Under the pieces are notes generated by a model, which was not told where the DNA came from, searched no databases, and saw nothing but the letters and a program-made list of their open reading frames with translations. A stretch of 64,000 nt of DNA from Dendrolimus kikuchii. Its lineage: Eukaryota > Arthropoda > Insecta > Lepidoptera > Lasiocampidae. Of the stretch, positions 34,101 through 64,000 are shown piece by piece; position 1 is the first letter of the stretch, and the number at the start of each line of letters is the position of its first letter. The stretch spans positions 8,554,501 through 8,618,500 of the forward strand of contig CM034409.1 of assembly GCA_019925095.2 (NCBI GenBank). The letters run 5' to 3'. A program made the position numbers and the translations under genes.

Positions 34101-37100
34101 TACTGATTTCTTATATGGATGAAATTTACAGACAGGAATAGTAATATACTACACAGGTTATAAAAGGAAAGAAGGAAGGAAGATCTATGGACGTACATGT
34201 TGAATTTAGAAACCTTCACAAAACTACTTACATCAGGATTTTAGCTCCTCTTATTTCTCCAATATGTACTACGAGTATAGGCTATGTACTCTAATAACAT
34301 TACATGTTACGTAGGTTTAGCGTATTAGCCTTTACAAAATTAACACTCCTATTTGAAGATCCGGCCATGTTTAGAAAGAGAAAAAGTTTAATACGTTTTC
34401 ATTAATAAAACAGTTCACTTTTTTGTCGGATGACTTTAGAAGATTTTTCTAAGGACGAAATTAATTGTAATGAATAATATTATAATTTAGAAATGCTGCA
34501 TTAACCGCCGATCAAAAGCCTAAATACCCAATGTTGCCAGGTTGCTAATAGTGAAATTACTAAAATTTGTAATTCTTGTAAAAAACGTGTGTGTAGGAAA
34601 GTAACTCCCAACATATTGACTTAAAAAAGACCTTATCGAACATCGCCATGATTTTTGAATTGAAAACTTCGGTAGGTACTTCTAGGATGGGGACAATGCA
34701 CTGAATTCGGACGACCTTCACGCTCAGATACCAAGTTTTTATCTCTGAAGTGCAGTCCTAACGACTGATATTTTTTTAAAGGTCTGACTAATAATACTCC
34801 CCCCGTCCCCCTCCAATTGAAACTGACAATACAACCTTTTTATTTTAACTGGATTGACAACATCATTGGATAATGAGACTATGTCTAGGTATCAGACATT
34901 AAAAATGATAACCCAAATGTGATAACAAATCAAAGTATTTTAGTGGTCGAATGAGCTTTATCTGTTGTAATCGCCGAAAGAATACTTTATTACAAATTAA
35001 GAAAAGTAATGACATCGCAATGGTGTCTAATAGGTAATTTATGCCTGATTATCAATTAATGGTTTTCAGTCTAACTGTACATTATTCAGTTTAAGTTATA
35101 TTATATTGATTTTTCACTAAAGGTCACTTTAAATAACTTAACGGTAACTTTAGAAAATAATAAATGTTGAACCCCAAAGTATATAAAATAAATTTACCGA
35201 TAAAATTGCTAAGCTGGCTACACTAAAATGATCACGATGTGTCATAATGAATAATGACAATAACATTTAAATAGTAGCACAGATTAATATGATTATTTTC
35301 TTTTTATAGGCAAAGGAATTAATGTAAAGTTGTCCCCAATGACGTCATCGGATAATTTGTTTAAAAATCGAATAAAAAAAAACTAACTCTTAAAACACAA
35401 AAATATTCAAATTAGTATCTTAAAGTACCCTATTTTACATAATAAAAATATAAAATCAGAGGGTAATTTTTTTTGAACAATCCCCATTGTTTAATCATGT
35501 TTTGAACAAATAAATTTGATTTGATATTCCATACAAATTAGGGCTGCCAGTTCTAAAAAACGTTGTTTATTCGTTAAGTGTTATTTTTAATTATATAAAA
35601 AGGCCCATTTCTTAAGGGAAACTGGAACCTGCTAATTGGCTAATTTTTATCTCGTAAAAATGTCTATAGAATTTACATTAACGCGAGCGAAGCCGCGGAT
35701 AAAAGCTAGTACATCTGAAGGATCACATATTTAAAATAATCACCTCAATGTCCCTGCAACCCTGCATTGCTCTGCTGAGAACGACGTCAAAGTAATCCAT
35801 GTGGAGTCTGTGTGACATTTCCAGTAGTGCTATGTTCTCTGCAAACAACAAATAGTCATTACTGAAATTCACAATAAAAAAAAATATCAACAAATTCGGT
35901 GCAATTTTTACCTCATAAAAAATCATTGAGCAACATTGTTATAGTTTTTCATGATATGACTAACTATACTCTACAGCAGGTGTCACTAATTAGTTTCGCT
36001 CGGGGTCCGTTTTAAGAAATTAAATGACCATCGCGGTCCACACATTTTATAGAAAAAATATTCATTAAACAAATGTAATTACGGAAATAACAAAGGTATT
36101 TTTTTACATATCAATGAGAAAAATGTAATTTCTTTCGCGGTCTGCACAAAATGGGTCGGCGGTCCGGATGCGGATCGCGGTCCGCCATTTGGCGACCCCG
36201 GCTCTAGTCTAAAGGACTAACATTGAAAAAAAATCAATCCTTAACTACACGTATCATGGCCACTCTTGATAATTATTTTGTAATTTCACAAAAAAAAACT
36301 TTATAGCGCCATACAGACTACTACACTTTCCGCGCAAATTTTATCTACACCCAGTAGTTTCCGAGGAAATGTGAACAAACAATCACACAGCAGATGATGA
36401 ACATGACGACCTTGTTAAGGCTTTCGATTTTGCCAAAACGTCCATCCTAAAATTATAATAAAAAATACCCGAAAAAAGGAGATGCAAATTTTTTGTCTTT
36501 GCTACGTTATGAAATAGAACAGTCGGTTCATATTGATTGTTATAGATATATGTGAGGGAAGATGAATGATATAATCTTATACTAATATATAAAGCAGAAG
36601 AAAGTGAAGAGTTTGTTTGTTTGTTTGAGTGAAAGCGCTAATCTCAAGAACTACTGGTCTGATTTGAAAAATTCTTTCAGTATTAGATAGCCCATTTATC
36701 GAGGGAGGCTATAGGTTATATATCATCACGCTAAGACCAATAGGAGCGGAGCACCAATGAAGAATGTTTCAAAATAGGGTGGTTTTTAAAACTAATTCCA
36801 CGCGGACGACGTCGCAGGCACAGCTAGTAAAGAATAATGTAATAAGGGAACGTTGTAAATTAAAAGAAGATTTAATAACAGTGGAAAGAGAATTTTCAGG
36901 TGGTTTGGCCATGTAGAGAGAATAGATGAAAGTAGAATCCTAAAACAAGTGTATGACAGCATTGTGAATGGTAGAGTTGGTGCCGGTAAAACGCGACGTA
37001 TATACCGTGACCAAATAGCAGAAGTGTTAAAAAGAGGTTAGGTAAAAAGCATTTCAAATAAACGTGCATGTATGAAGAGGTTAATGAAAGAAGCGAAAGT

Positions 37101-40100
37101 TGCTTGTCAGGTTCGCCATGGGAGACAGGCGTGATAATATGTATGTACACTGATGGTTATAACATACTGTTACGAGCTGCAGGACTCGAATTAAAATGCC
37201 GTTAAAATTACTATAGAATTTATTAGAACTATACAAACACGTATAACATAGGTACAAATAGAACTGAACACAACCAGTGCAAACGTACGATTCAATAACA
37301 CGCGCAAAGTCCGTCACTTAATAGATTATCGAATGTACACAAGTCTTGCCTCGCGGCTGGTTATCGCTCGACTGCCGATCTCTCCATTGGGGCATTGCTT
37401 TATACTGCACAAATACAATATGTCTCTCGCCCGCGTGGACTGAATTTCTTAGAATCACACCTGGCTAATGACTACCATAAAAGATACACAATGGGCTGTT
37501 TTTCTAATTACAAATTTTAAACACAAAGTAAACAAAAGAAGTCCAAATGCGGAAAGGTAATAAAGTGTGCATGATATGCAAGTGTGAATCCTCTTTTGTC
37601 GGTCGTAATAATACATACATATTAAATCCTAACCTGTGCTGGGCAAACTAGCGACGGTGAGCACCACACCACCGGCGGCTTCCTCGACGTGGCCTACGTC
37701 CACCAATGGCTCCGGCTGGCCTCCGTGCCACGCCATGGAGGCCGAACAGGCGCAAGCGTACGCCCTTAGAGGGATCCCGGCGTCGATCAACGCGAGCGTG
37801 GCCGCGTTCACACATACGCAGTACGCGCCACCGTCTGCCTAGATTATCAAAATAATCATATAGTTTTTCTAAGTTTAAATCGCGCCATTTTTTTAATGAA
37901 AATTAATTAATTAAATCTGCAGACAACACACACATTGTATATCCCCAAATTAAGCAATTTACGCTAGTGTTATAGGGTAATACACAACAGATTTCTCTGG
38001 GGCAGATCGCAGACATCCAGAACTATTATAGTAAGTAACGGAAAATAAGTTTCCGAAATTTACCTGCCTCTGCGTTGCAGCGAAGTAAAACGGTAAAGGC
38101 TTAGCCCTCTCAACTACAGAAGCTGTCAATTATATCTATTTGATTTTTGTTTCCACGTTTCGACCACTTTTCAGTATTTTTTAATTTTTGTTTATGGTAA
38201 TTATTTTTTCTTTGGGAGCGTAATCTAATTTTTTTTATTGGACTTGACTTTATGTTGTTGGTCCGAAGACCTTACAACTTTACCGGGGTTTTTGGGGCGA
38301 ATGCCTTCGCGAAGCGAAGGCGCTCGAGCCCGGGGGGGCAACTTGCTCGAGGGAGCTCCCTAAGGAGTTTTACCTCGGCTGGACTGTTGCCATGAGAGGG
38401 GGATGAATTTAATGATACCCACCATATGGCGACACAAAGCACTAATTGAGAACGGGCGACGGGTAATATAAAGCCCGAGGGGAAGGATTCCGGCGGGCCG
38501 GGATCGGTGGTTTGCGACGGCCTACGCTATCTTACTGCCGTTTCGCAACGTGTTATGGCTGGGAGAGAAGAAACGGCGAAAGAAACTTCCCAGCAACACT
38601 CCTAGTCTATCCTGTGGGGGGGGCTACGTCTCCTAGCGTCCCTCGCAGGGACGTAGAGAGATCTTGATTGGCGGCGCCTGAGACGCCGCCGTCTGTGTCT
38701 GTCTGTCCGTGCCTGCCAGCCTGCCGTCCTAACCGCGGGCGGGCTGATCCGGGCCAGCCGTTTTGTGATAACGTCGACCCTGTCCGTGAGGACGTTACGC
38801 GGTCGTCGCACGAGAGCCTTTCGCTGAGGCTTATAATCGGACGCGGGCGTAATCTAATTTACCACTGCTTTGCAACATACTGTGGCTTGAAGAGCAAAAG
38901 CGGCGCAAGAAATATGATTTGTTATATATTTCTTATTGTTTCCGTTATCACCGTTATTGAAGTGGCTGAAATGTGGAATTAAAAATTAATATGTATTTGT
39001 TTTATTTATTTCAGCAGACAATTTATCCCCTAGGAATAGAGAAAGTTTACTGATTCATGCGACCAGCTTGGCGGCCTGTCGTAAGAAGTGTCAAAATAAC
39101 CAACTCACAGCCTGGTGGTAAGGCAGTTACCTGCCTAGATGGCTGCCACCCCTGAATTAAGAAATCTCACCATAATAACCTTGCATTGTGTTCCAGCATC
39201 AATTACCAGGTTCCAATTTAATTAGTAATTGGCGAATGGCCATAGGCGATGGTAACCTCTTTCCTTTAAAAAGGCTTCCTGCCTATTTGCCTACTTCAGG
39301 TATTGAAAAAAAAACTAGAAAAATACTGATTGGTATATGAAAAATACTTATGAATTTATCTTTGAAAATATTTTTAAAACTACCTTCTCATTTTTTTTTG
39401 GACATAATTTTTACAACTTCAAAGCTCTCTTATATCATGCAATTAAAAGGTACTCAGCAGTATTTCGAAAATATATAACCTGTAGAACTTCAACATAAAC
39501 ATCAATCTGTGAACGAGGATACAATTCCGTCTTAATAGCAGCTGTGAGCGCCTGTCGCAAGTGCAGTGACATTTCTTGAGATTTCCTATCACCTCTCGGC
39601 CGGTTTTTTCTTTCACCTATAAAAATAATATGATGTCAGTTCTTGCTTCTGTGGCCTATACATTATACAGGCTGGTAAGTTCATATGTTGTTTCTTGTTT
39701 CTCCCCTCTACAGTATCTTAAACAAAGAATCAATGTGGCCTTTCTCCTAACCCTAGCTGTTAGTAGACATGTATTGTACATACACTAGCAACATTTTTAA
39801 CAATAAATAACATTTATCTATAGAGTAGTTTCATTTCTAGATGGCGTCCCAAGATTTTCCCATGTTACGTTTTGATATAAAAAACATAGACTTTCAAACA
39901 ACATTTAAATTATTATTATTTAAAATCCTTTCATTCAAACATCAATAACATGCTCTAAGTTGTAAATTGAAATTAAAAGACAATGAATCAAGAAAATATG
40001 AAATATTTTCCACCACAATTTAAACTACTTGAAAAATATGGAGTATAATTCTTATACTCAATATCAGCTACAACTTGAAATGTGATATGTCTTTAACCTT

Positions 40101-42881
40101 CTCTTACTATTTGTGGTTGGTACAATGTTTTTTCTTTCCATACCCCATCTATTCATTCTTCATACCACAAATCACCATGGCCTCCCTTAACAGGATTGAT
40201 CCATTTCTTTTACGGCGAGTGGCGAGTATAAAACATAATTTAAAAGTCAACCAGAATACCCCTAATGTAAACAAATTCAGTCTATGTCTGCTTCACTCAT
40301 TGATAACCATTAAGAGACTGAAGACATGGAACGAGTGCATTAAGTTGTTTATTTTATGTTTTAGTTTTATCCTTGGTAATTTCTTCCAGACAACCTTTGG
40401 GTGGAGTTTAACTCTTCAGCTCACTATTAGCACATATATATCATTAATTGTGTTGTTGTCTCAGTCTGTTTATATAGGATTTGTATGAAATGGGTATATT
40501 ATGAGATAGTCATAGTGTTAGTCTTACGGCTTTTTGGTATGTCGATAATAGTCTTAAGGGTTAAGAAGGACAACAAAAGTTTCTACTCTGGCTAAAGTGG
40601 CAGCCCCAATTTATTGCTTTTTGATTATCCTGTTTTCCATGGAGATTTTCCCCCTTTTTAGATTTTTACCCTCCCAATTGAAAAGTATTAAATTTTTAGC
40701 ATAGATAAAAAATGTATTTACCTGTGGAGAATGTTGCCATACTGTATTGGCAGTTAACAACCACACCTTCTGTCGAGCTTTTAGACTTAGCCGCCTGAAA
40801 GAATATCATGCTCAGTATGTCATCAGTATATACATAATTTTCAATCTTTTTCTAAATCACCTGTATGGATGTGGATATTAGTATTAATATATAATGCAAA
40901 AGTTCCTTTAACAATAATAATAGTTTTTATTTCAGGTAACGGACCTATAGTGATTTACAAGAATGAGTCCCTACATCCATTTTAATGTAAGCAACATTTG
41001 TACCTAAATATATTTTTAGTTGTAAAAGGTACTTTAAACTATTATATAGATTTAAGACTTTCAGTTTTTGACTCAGTGGGATCAAATCTAACTAAAACTG
41101 AAGTTTTAAAACAAAATAATAGTTTCACATACCTACTCCAACAAAAAATATACTTTGGTCCAATTGTCACTTGCAATGGCGGTAAAGGCTCAATAATATG
41201 TGAAGTTATTAAAATAAAATCAAAAATACCAATTTACAAAATAAATTATGGCATCATTTCATATTTATTTTTCTCTTATTTTGATTTAGATGTGCTGATA
41301 CCATCTCCTGAAATGTTTAACCAAAAATTAATATTTATAGAACTCCAGACCATACGGGTTTCAAAAGTTTTAAAAGGGGTAAGTATAACTCGCCAAACCA
41401 AACCCCCACACTACTTACTGGAATATCTACACATTTACCCAGACCATCAACAGATCCTTGATTTTATTTGGTACCCTGTGATTCCCACAACTTCTAAAGT
41501 AAATTGCATTTGACCATGTGAAATGCACACCTTAGATTGAGGAAACATGCATAAACCAATGTATCATGTCTTGTGTAGTATCCAAGTGTACTTTTTAGAC
41601 TCACAATTGCAGTGTATGTTGATAGTCTAGGACAGAAATCAAATTGGGCATTTGTTTGTTTCTCATCTATTGAAGGAAAAACCATTGTCATCTCCCAATG
41701 TTCTATAATCAATAAAATAAATGCATACACAACAGGCTACAAGTTGTTTATTGTTTATTTCTGTCATATTATACTTTGTTAAATATATTTACGAGGATAT
41801 GAGGTAGGGTTGCCACCTCTTTTTTAAGAAAATATAGTAGTTTTGTTTTTAAGCTGTAAAAAAATAGTATTTCTGGTAAATTTAAGTGAAAAAAAGAGTA
41901 CAAATTTATTTATTATATATTTTATTCATTTCATTATTGCATTTTTCATGCACATTTATTACTACTCTTTACTTAGGCCAGTAAAGATCTATTATCTTTA
42001 AAATTATCATAAGAACCTGAACCAATTTTATGCGTGCAGGAGCAGAGAAAGAATACAATTTCCTGCGGCCAGGCAGCCTGTCATAAGAGGCGACAAAACA
42101 ACCCACAGCCAGGTGGTAGGGTATTTGCTCGACTGGATGGCGACCACCCCTGGTCTAGAGTATGCCGCTATAACAACCTTGTGTTGTGTTCCGGGATTAG
42201 TGACCAGGTTCCAGTCTCCCTTGAGAGAGCAGCAGCGCATTTGTAGCACCTTTGGTGTTACGAATGTCCATAGGCGATGGTAACCACTTTCCATCAAGTG
42301 GGCCATCTGCCTGTCTGCTGAACTCCTTTAATAAAAAAAAACCAATAGCACGGCAATTGAATTAGCGATGAAGATATAGTACATTTAGTACTATTTAATT
42401 TTCTGTAATATATAGTACAATTGGCTAAAATATTGTATGATACTGTATATTATAGTACGCTGGCAACCCTAATAGGAGGCCTCCCTAATATTCCATATTC
42501 TATTCTATTTTCGGCGATATGTTTCTAACGCTACTGGCCCTGATTTTTAACCAGTATCACAGTAAGATATAGAGAGATGTCGGCTACTATTTTTCTCGAT
42601 TCTTAGTGGAATAAGTAGAAGTAGGTACTTTAAGGTTATATTAAAATAGTAAATAATTATGTTTACGTCTATGTAAACTAAACAATAAGAATATTTTCAG
42701 AAAAGCTAACCTGATGTGGCCCGTAAACTGCAGCTAGAACTTTTGTGTTACCCTGCTCCAAATATGCACTACCATCAGGTTGTGTAAAAACACCCATTTT
42801 ACACCTAATTCTCCGTAACTCATTTGGTCTGCGCCCATCTAAACGAAGTCCTTGACTAGACAATAAGTCAGGACCAGGCAT
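31198..42881 (-). CDS. Rrp41: Exosome complex component RRP41 (EXOSC4), 6 coding exons, 250 aa
   Basis: Minus-strand exons in order: 42881-42711, 40794-40722, 39616-39480, 37838-37634, 35838-35744, 31269-31198. All introns are GT..AG and the phases are consistent (753 nt with the TGA). RRP41 is an RNase PH-fold subunit of the six-membered ring of the RNA exosome, which processes and degrades RNA in nucleus and cytoplasm; in animals the ring subunit is not catalytic. Diagnostic stretches are LRLDGRRPNELR (about 12-23), GVFTQPDGSAYLEQGNTKVL, VNCQYSMATFSTGERK, PRGDRKSQEM, LYPRSQIDVYVEVLQADGG, CVNAATLALIDAGIP and HVEEAAGG, in the same order as human EXOSC4 (245 aa). The start is the ATG one codon-family position from the human start. 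No lost residue or shift is seen. The gene is expanded to 11.7 kb by repeats in the introns. Confidence 0.95.
31323..31700. mobile_element. MITE (family M1), compact copy
   Basis: GGGGCCATCTACAAATTAC at 31323-31341 and the inverse of GGGGTCATCTATAAATTAC at 31682-31700 form 19-bp terminal inverted repeats with two mismatches. Body matches 11705-12389 without its LINE insertion. It lies in the last RRP41 intron, about 50 bp from the last exon. Confidence 0.8.
31830..31982. repeat. retroposon-tail repeat (family T4)
   Basis: 'ggacccggtaggtggcgctg', 'taatcgggttctaaac' and 'acaacgtctgccgatacagc' recur in related form at 61765-61862. It ends in the usual 'gctagta'. Confidence 0.6.
32061..35488 (+). 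mobile_element. 3.4-kb TIR element, complete copy B
   Basis: Bounded by AATGGGGATTGTTCA (32061-32075) and its exact inverse TGAACAATCCCCATT (35474-35488), length 3428 bp. No clear target-site duplication is visible. Nearly identical to copy A at 1-3327. It lies wholly in the last RRP41 intron, in the same plus orientation as copy A. Confidence 0.88.
32319..32998 (+). pseudogene. decayed Tc1/mariner-type transposase fragment (copy B)
   Basis: Same remnant as in copy A. In this copy the frame stops earlier (a TGA at 32499-32501 where copy A has Arg). The FTDEK region, the QQ-S-V-P block and the WPSSSSDLNSLEY region persist in shifted frames. The shared lesions show it was already inactive before the two copies separated. 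Confidence 0.65.
35500..35712. repeat. short retroposon tail
   Basis: Ends 'gcgagcgaagccgcggataa' then 'aagctagta', the typical end of lepidopteran retroposon tails. The upstream part is not assignable. Confidence 0.4.
35839..36574. other. RRP41 intron 4, proximal part
   Basis: No gene. A repeat-like segment at 35985-36200 ('tttcgctcggggtccg', 'gcggtccgccatttggcg') has a compositional jump suggesting a transposon relic. It has no second copy in the window. Confidence 0.4.
36575..36830 (+). repeat. retroposon-tail repeat (family T5)
   Basis: 'gagtttgtttgtttg', 'gctaatctcaagaactactg', 'agatagcccatttatcgagg', 'aataggagcggagcaccaat' and the end 'gacgtcgcaggcacagctag' match 52010-52230 almost exactly and 51465-51590 partly. 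Confidence 0.85.
36870..37145 (+). mobile_element. LINE ORF2 C terminus
   Basis: Reads FRWFGHVERIDESRILKQVY, then VGAGKTRRIYRDQIAEVLKR, one stop, MKRLMKEAKVACQVRHGRQA and a stop. This is the classical WxGHVxRxxxxR ... RRxRxRWxDQI ... C terminus of an insect LINE. The trailer 'ggcgtgataatatgtatgta' also occurs at 56110-56150. Confidence 0.8.
37168..37610 (-). mobile_element. solo LTR (family L1)
   Basis: Starts TGTTACGAG and ends GGTCGTAATA; flanked by the 4-bp direct repeat ATAC (37164-37167 and 37611-37614), as expected for Ty3/gypsy-type integration. Similar along its length to 52250-52674 and, inverted, at its right end to the LTR at 48414-48871. It lies 23 bp beyond the donor end of RRP41 exon 4, inside intron 4. 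Confidence 0.8.
38232..38846 (-). mobile_element. GC-rich non-LTR retroposon with 14-bp target-site duplication
   Basis: A 615-bp GC-rich block in an AT-rich intron (RRP41 intron 3) is flanked by GCGTAATCTAATTT at 38218-38231 and 38847-38860. T-rich sequence at its left end fits an A-rich 3' tail on the minus strand. A minus frame near 38811-38602 (RPRNVLTDRVDVI, then Arg-rich) could be the end of a LINE ORF, but I cannot assign it. It is probably a 5'-truncated LINE or a long SINE. Confidence 0.8.
39040..39315 (+). repeat. SINE-like dispersed repeat (family S1)
   Basis: The sense strand runs from 'gcggcctgtcgtaag' through 'agcctggtggtaaggc', 'accttgcattgtgttccag', 'catggcgatggtaacc'-like words and an A-run at about 39305-39315. 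It lies in RRP41 intron 3 about 165 bp from exon 3. Confidence 0.75.
40075..40488 (+). other. unassigned open frame in RRP41 intron 2
   Basis: A 137-codon open frame, antisense to RRP41, is rich in Phe, Leu, Ile and Ser, with two hydrophobic stretches (start, and residues about 90-137). No family motif is seen, and there are no splice or promoter features to support expression. It is longer than expected in AT-rich DNA, but its composition is what AT-rich noncoding sequence gives. Confidence 0.2.
41330..41735 (-). mobile_element. LINE reverse-transcriptase fragment
   Basis: The minus frame 41730-41494 reads FDFCPRLSTYTAIVSLKSTL, then TLVYACFLNLRCAFHMVKCN. This matches the QxGFRxxxSTxxAI ... 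VYACFLDLSKAFDxVxxxxL segment of LINE reverse transcriptases, with the catalytic Asp of the LDLSKAFD motif changed. Downstream GVWFGELYLPLLKLLKP echoes GVRQGGxLSPxLF. The 171-codon plus-strand frame 40998-41513 is largely its antisense. Confidence 0.6.
42030..42345 (+). repeat. SINE-like dispersed repeat (family S1), long copy
   Basis: The fullest sense copy here. It begins near 'gcgtgcaggagcagagaaag', passes 'aagaggcgac', 'aaaacaacccacagcc', 'aggtggtagggtatttgctc' and 'cctttggtgttacgaatg', and ends 'aactcctttaataaaaaa'. RRP41 intron 1. Confidence 0.85.
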
Positions 42882-43709
42882 TTTTATCTTCGAAACACTA
42901 AATTCTCCTTATATGTCTTTTTAAACGCAAAGCAAAATATCGCACCACAAGTAATCTAGTATACAAAACAAAATTGACTTATCCGTAACCATAGACAATA
43001 AATACACTATACATAAAAATAGTAAAGTTCCAGTAAATAAAAGACTATTTAGGAAATCCAGCATAGCAATTATTATGCTTTACATTGACAATGGTTACTG
43101 CTAAGTAACCATTGTTTACTTACTTTAGCTTCTATTCTGTTAACAATCGCCTATTTAATTGTAAATTATTTAAAAAAAAATACGATTTTCTCTCTTTATT
43201 GTTTGTGAAAGATGATAAAATAAGTATTATTATTTGATCTTAAACTTTTTAAATTTTTATCTGTGCTTTGCTTTTCAATGGCTGCCAAGTTGAACGTGGT
43301 GTCAGTTGCTGTTGCTGATATTGTTTTGCATATAATTTTAAACGGTTTATAAATCAATACAGTAAGAAAATTAAGAGAAAACAAAATATGCTAGTTAGAA
43401 AGCGTATTTCGTAAAAGGTATCAGTGATTAATTTCATAAGGATTATCAGTTAATTCGTTCCTAATCATTGTCTATTCATTTGTCACCCCGGTGATGCGTG
43501 CGTATGCATTAAATTTTGGATAGGTGGAGGAAATCGATTTAATTATTTGCTAAACATCATTAGGACAATTTGCTAATCTCTTAATAGTAATATTGAATTA
43601 TATTTGTTTACATACAAGGTTATTAATTTTGTATTGTTTACTTTATTTTGGGAAGTACAAAGAAAATATATCTTTAATTAATTTAATTGTGGCACTTTAA
43701 TTGTTGCAG
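42882..43709. promoter_or_regulatory. divergent promoter region between RRP41 and simj
   Basis: RRP41 starts at 42881 on the minus strand. The simj start exon begins after an acceptor (ttgttgcag) at 43708-43709, so the simj leader must start within or upstream of this 0.8-kb gap. A perfect inverted repeat with 12-bp arms, ACAATGGTTACT / AGTAACCATTGT, lies at 43088-43115 with a 4-bp spacer. A donor-like AAAG|GTATCAG occurs near 43417. No TATA box is convincing. Confidence 0.5.
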
Positions 43710-43721
43710 TACTGAATTAAA

Positions 43722-64000
<20,279 letters not shown>

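Noticed and set aside
40998..41513. 171-codon plus-strand open frame
   Set aside because: Its right part is antisense to a recognisable LINE reverse-transcriptase fragment. No own motif.

Overview
The window is intron-rich, AT-rich animal nuclear DNA, very probably from a lepidopteran (moth or butterfly). The evidence is an exuperantia-type gene, compact GC-richer exons with GT..AG introns, and many dispersed repeats of lepidopteran style (SINE copies with A-rich tails, retroposon tails ending in a stereotyped 'gacgaagtcgcgggcacagctagt'-like end, LINE 3' ends, MITEs and Helentrons). I assembled three protein-coding genes exon by exon from splice sites, reading phase and remembered family similarity. 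No database search was run.

Layout. (1) 1-3327 holds most of a 3.4-kb TIR element, which is repeated at 32061-35488. (2) 7059-23864 (+) is exuperantia (exu): nine coding exons, 411 aa, with a possible noncoding first exon near 3.6 kb. Its introns hold LINE and SINE pieces, a decayed Tc1/mariner transposase end, a THAP-domain transposon remnant, a 0.63-kb foldback element and a split tRNA-type SINE. (3) 23865-31197 is a gene-poor convergent intergenic stretch. (4) 31198-42881 (-) is the exosome ring subunit RRP41/EXOSC4: six coding exons, 250 aa. Its introns carry the second 3.4-kb element, a solo LTR and a GC-rich retroposon with a 14-bp target-site duplication. (5) 42882-43709 is a short divergent promoter region. 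(6) 43722 to beyond the right edge (+) is simjang/p66 (GATAD2 family, a NuRD subunit): eleven coding exons are visible, and the GATA zinc finger is expected downstream. Its first two introns are dense in nested mobile elements: a head-to-head pair of Helentron 5' ends, an LTR retrotransposon fragment, and several foldback elements built from ~26-bp subrepeats.

The three genes belong to different processes: mRNA localisation in the germ line (exu), RNA decay and processing (RRP41), and chromatin repression (simj). Only RRP41 and simj are arranged in a way (head to head, about 0.8 kb apart) that suggests shared regulation. I found no new enzymatic system. The unusual material is the mobile-element architecture, the THAP remnant, and a run of frame-neutral simj exons with a recurring T-P-x-P-P-P motif.
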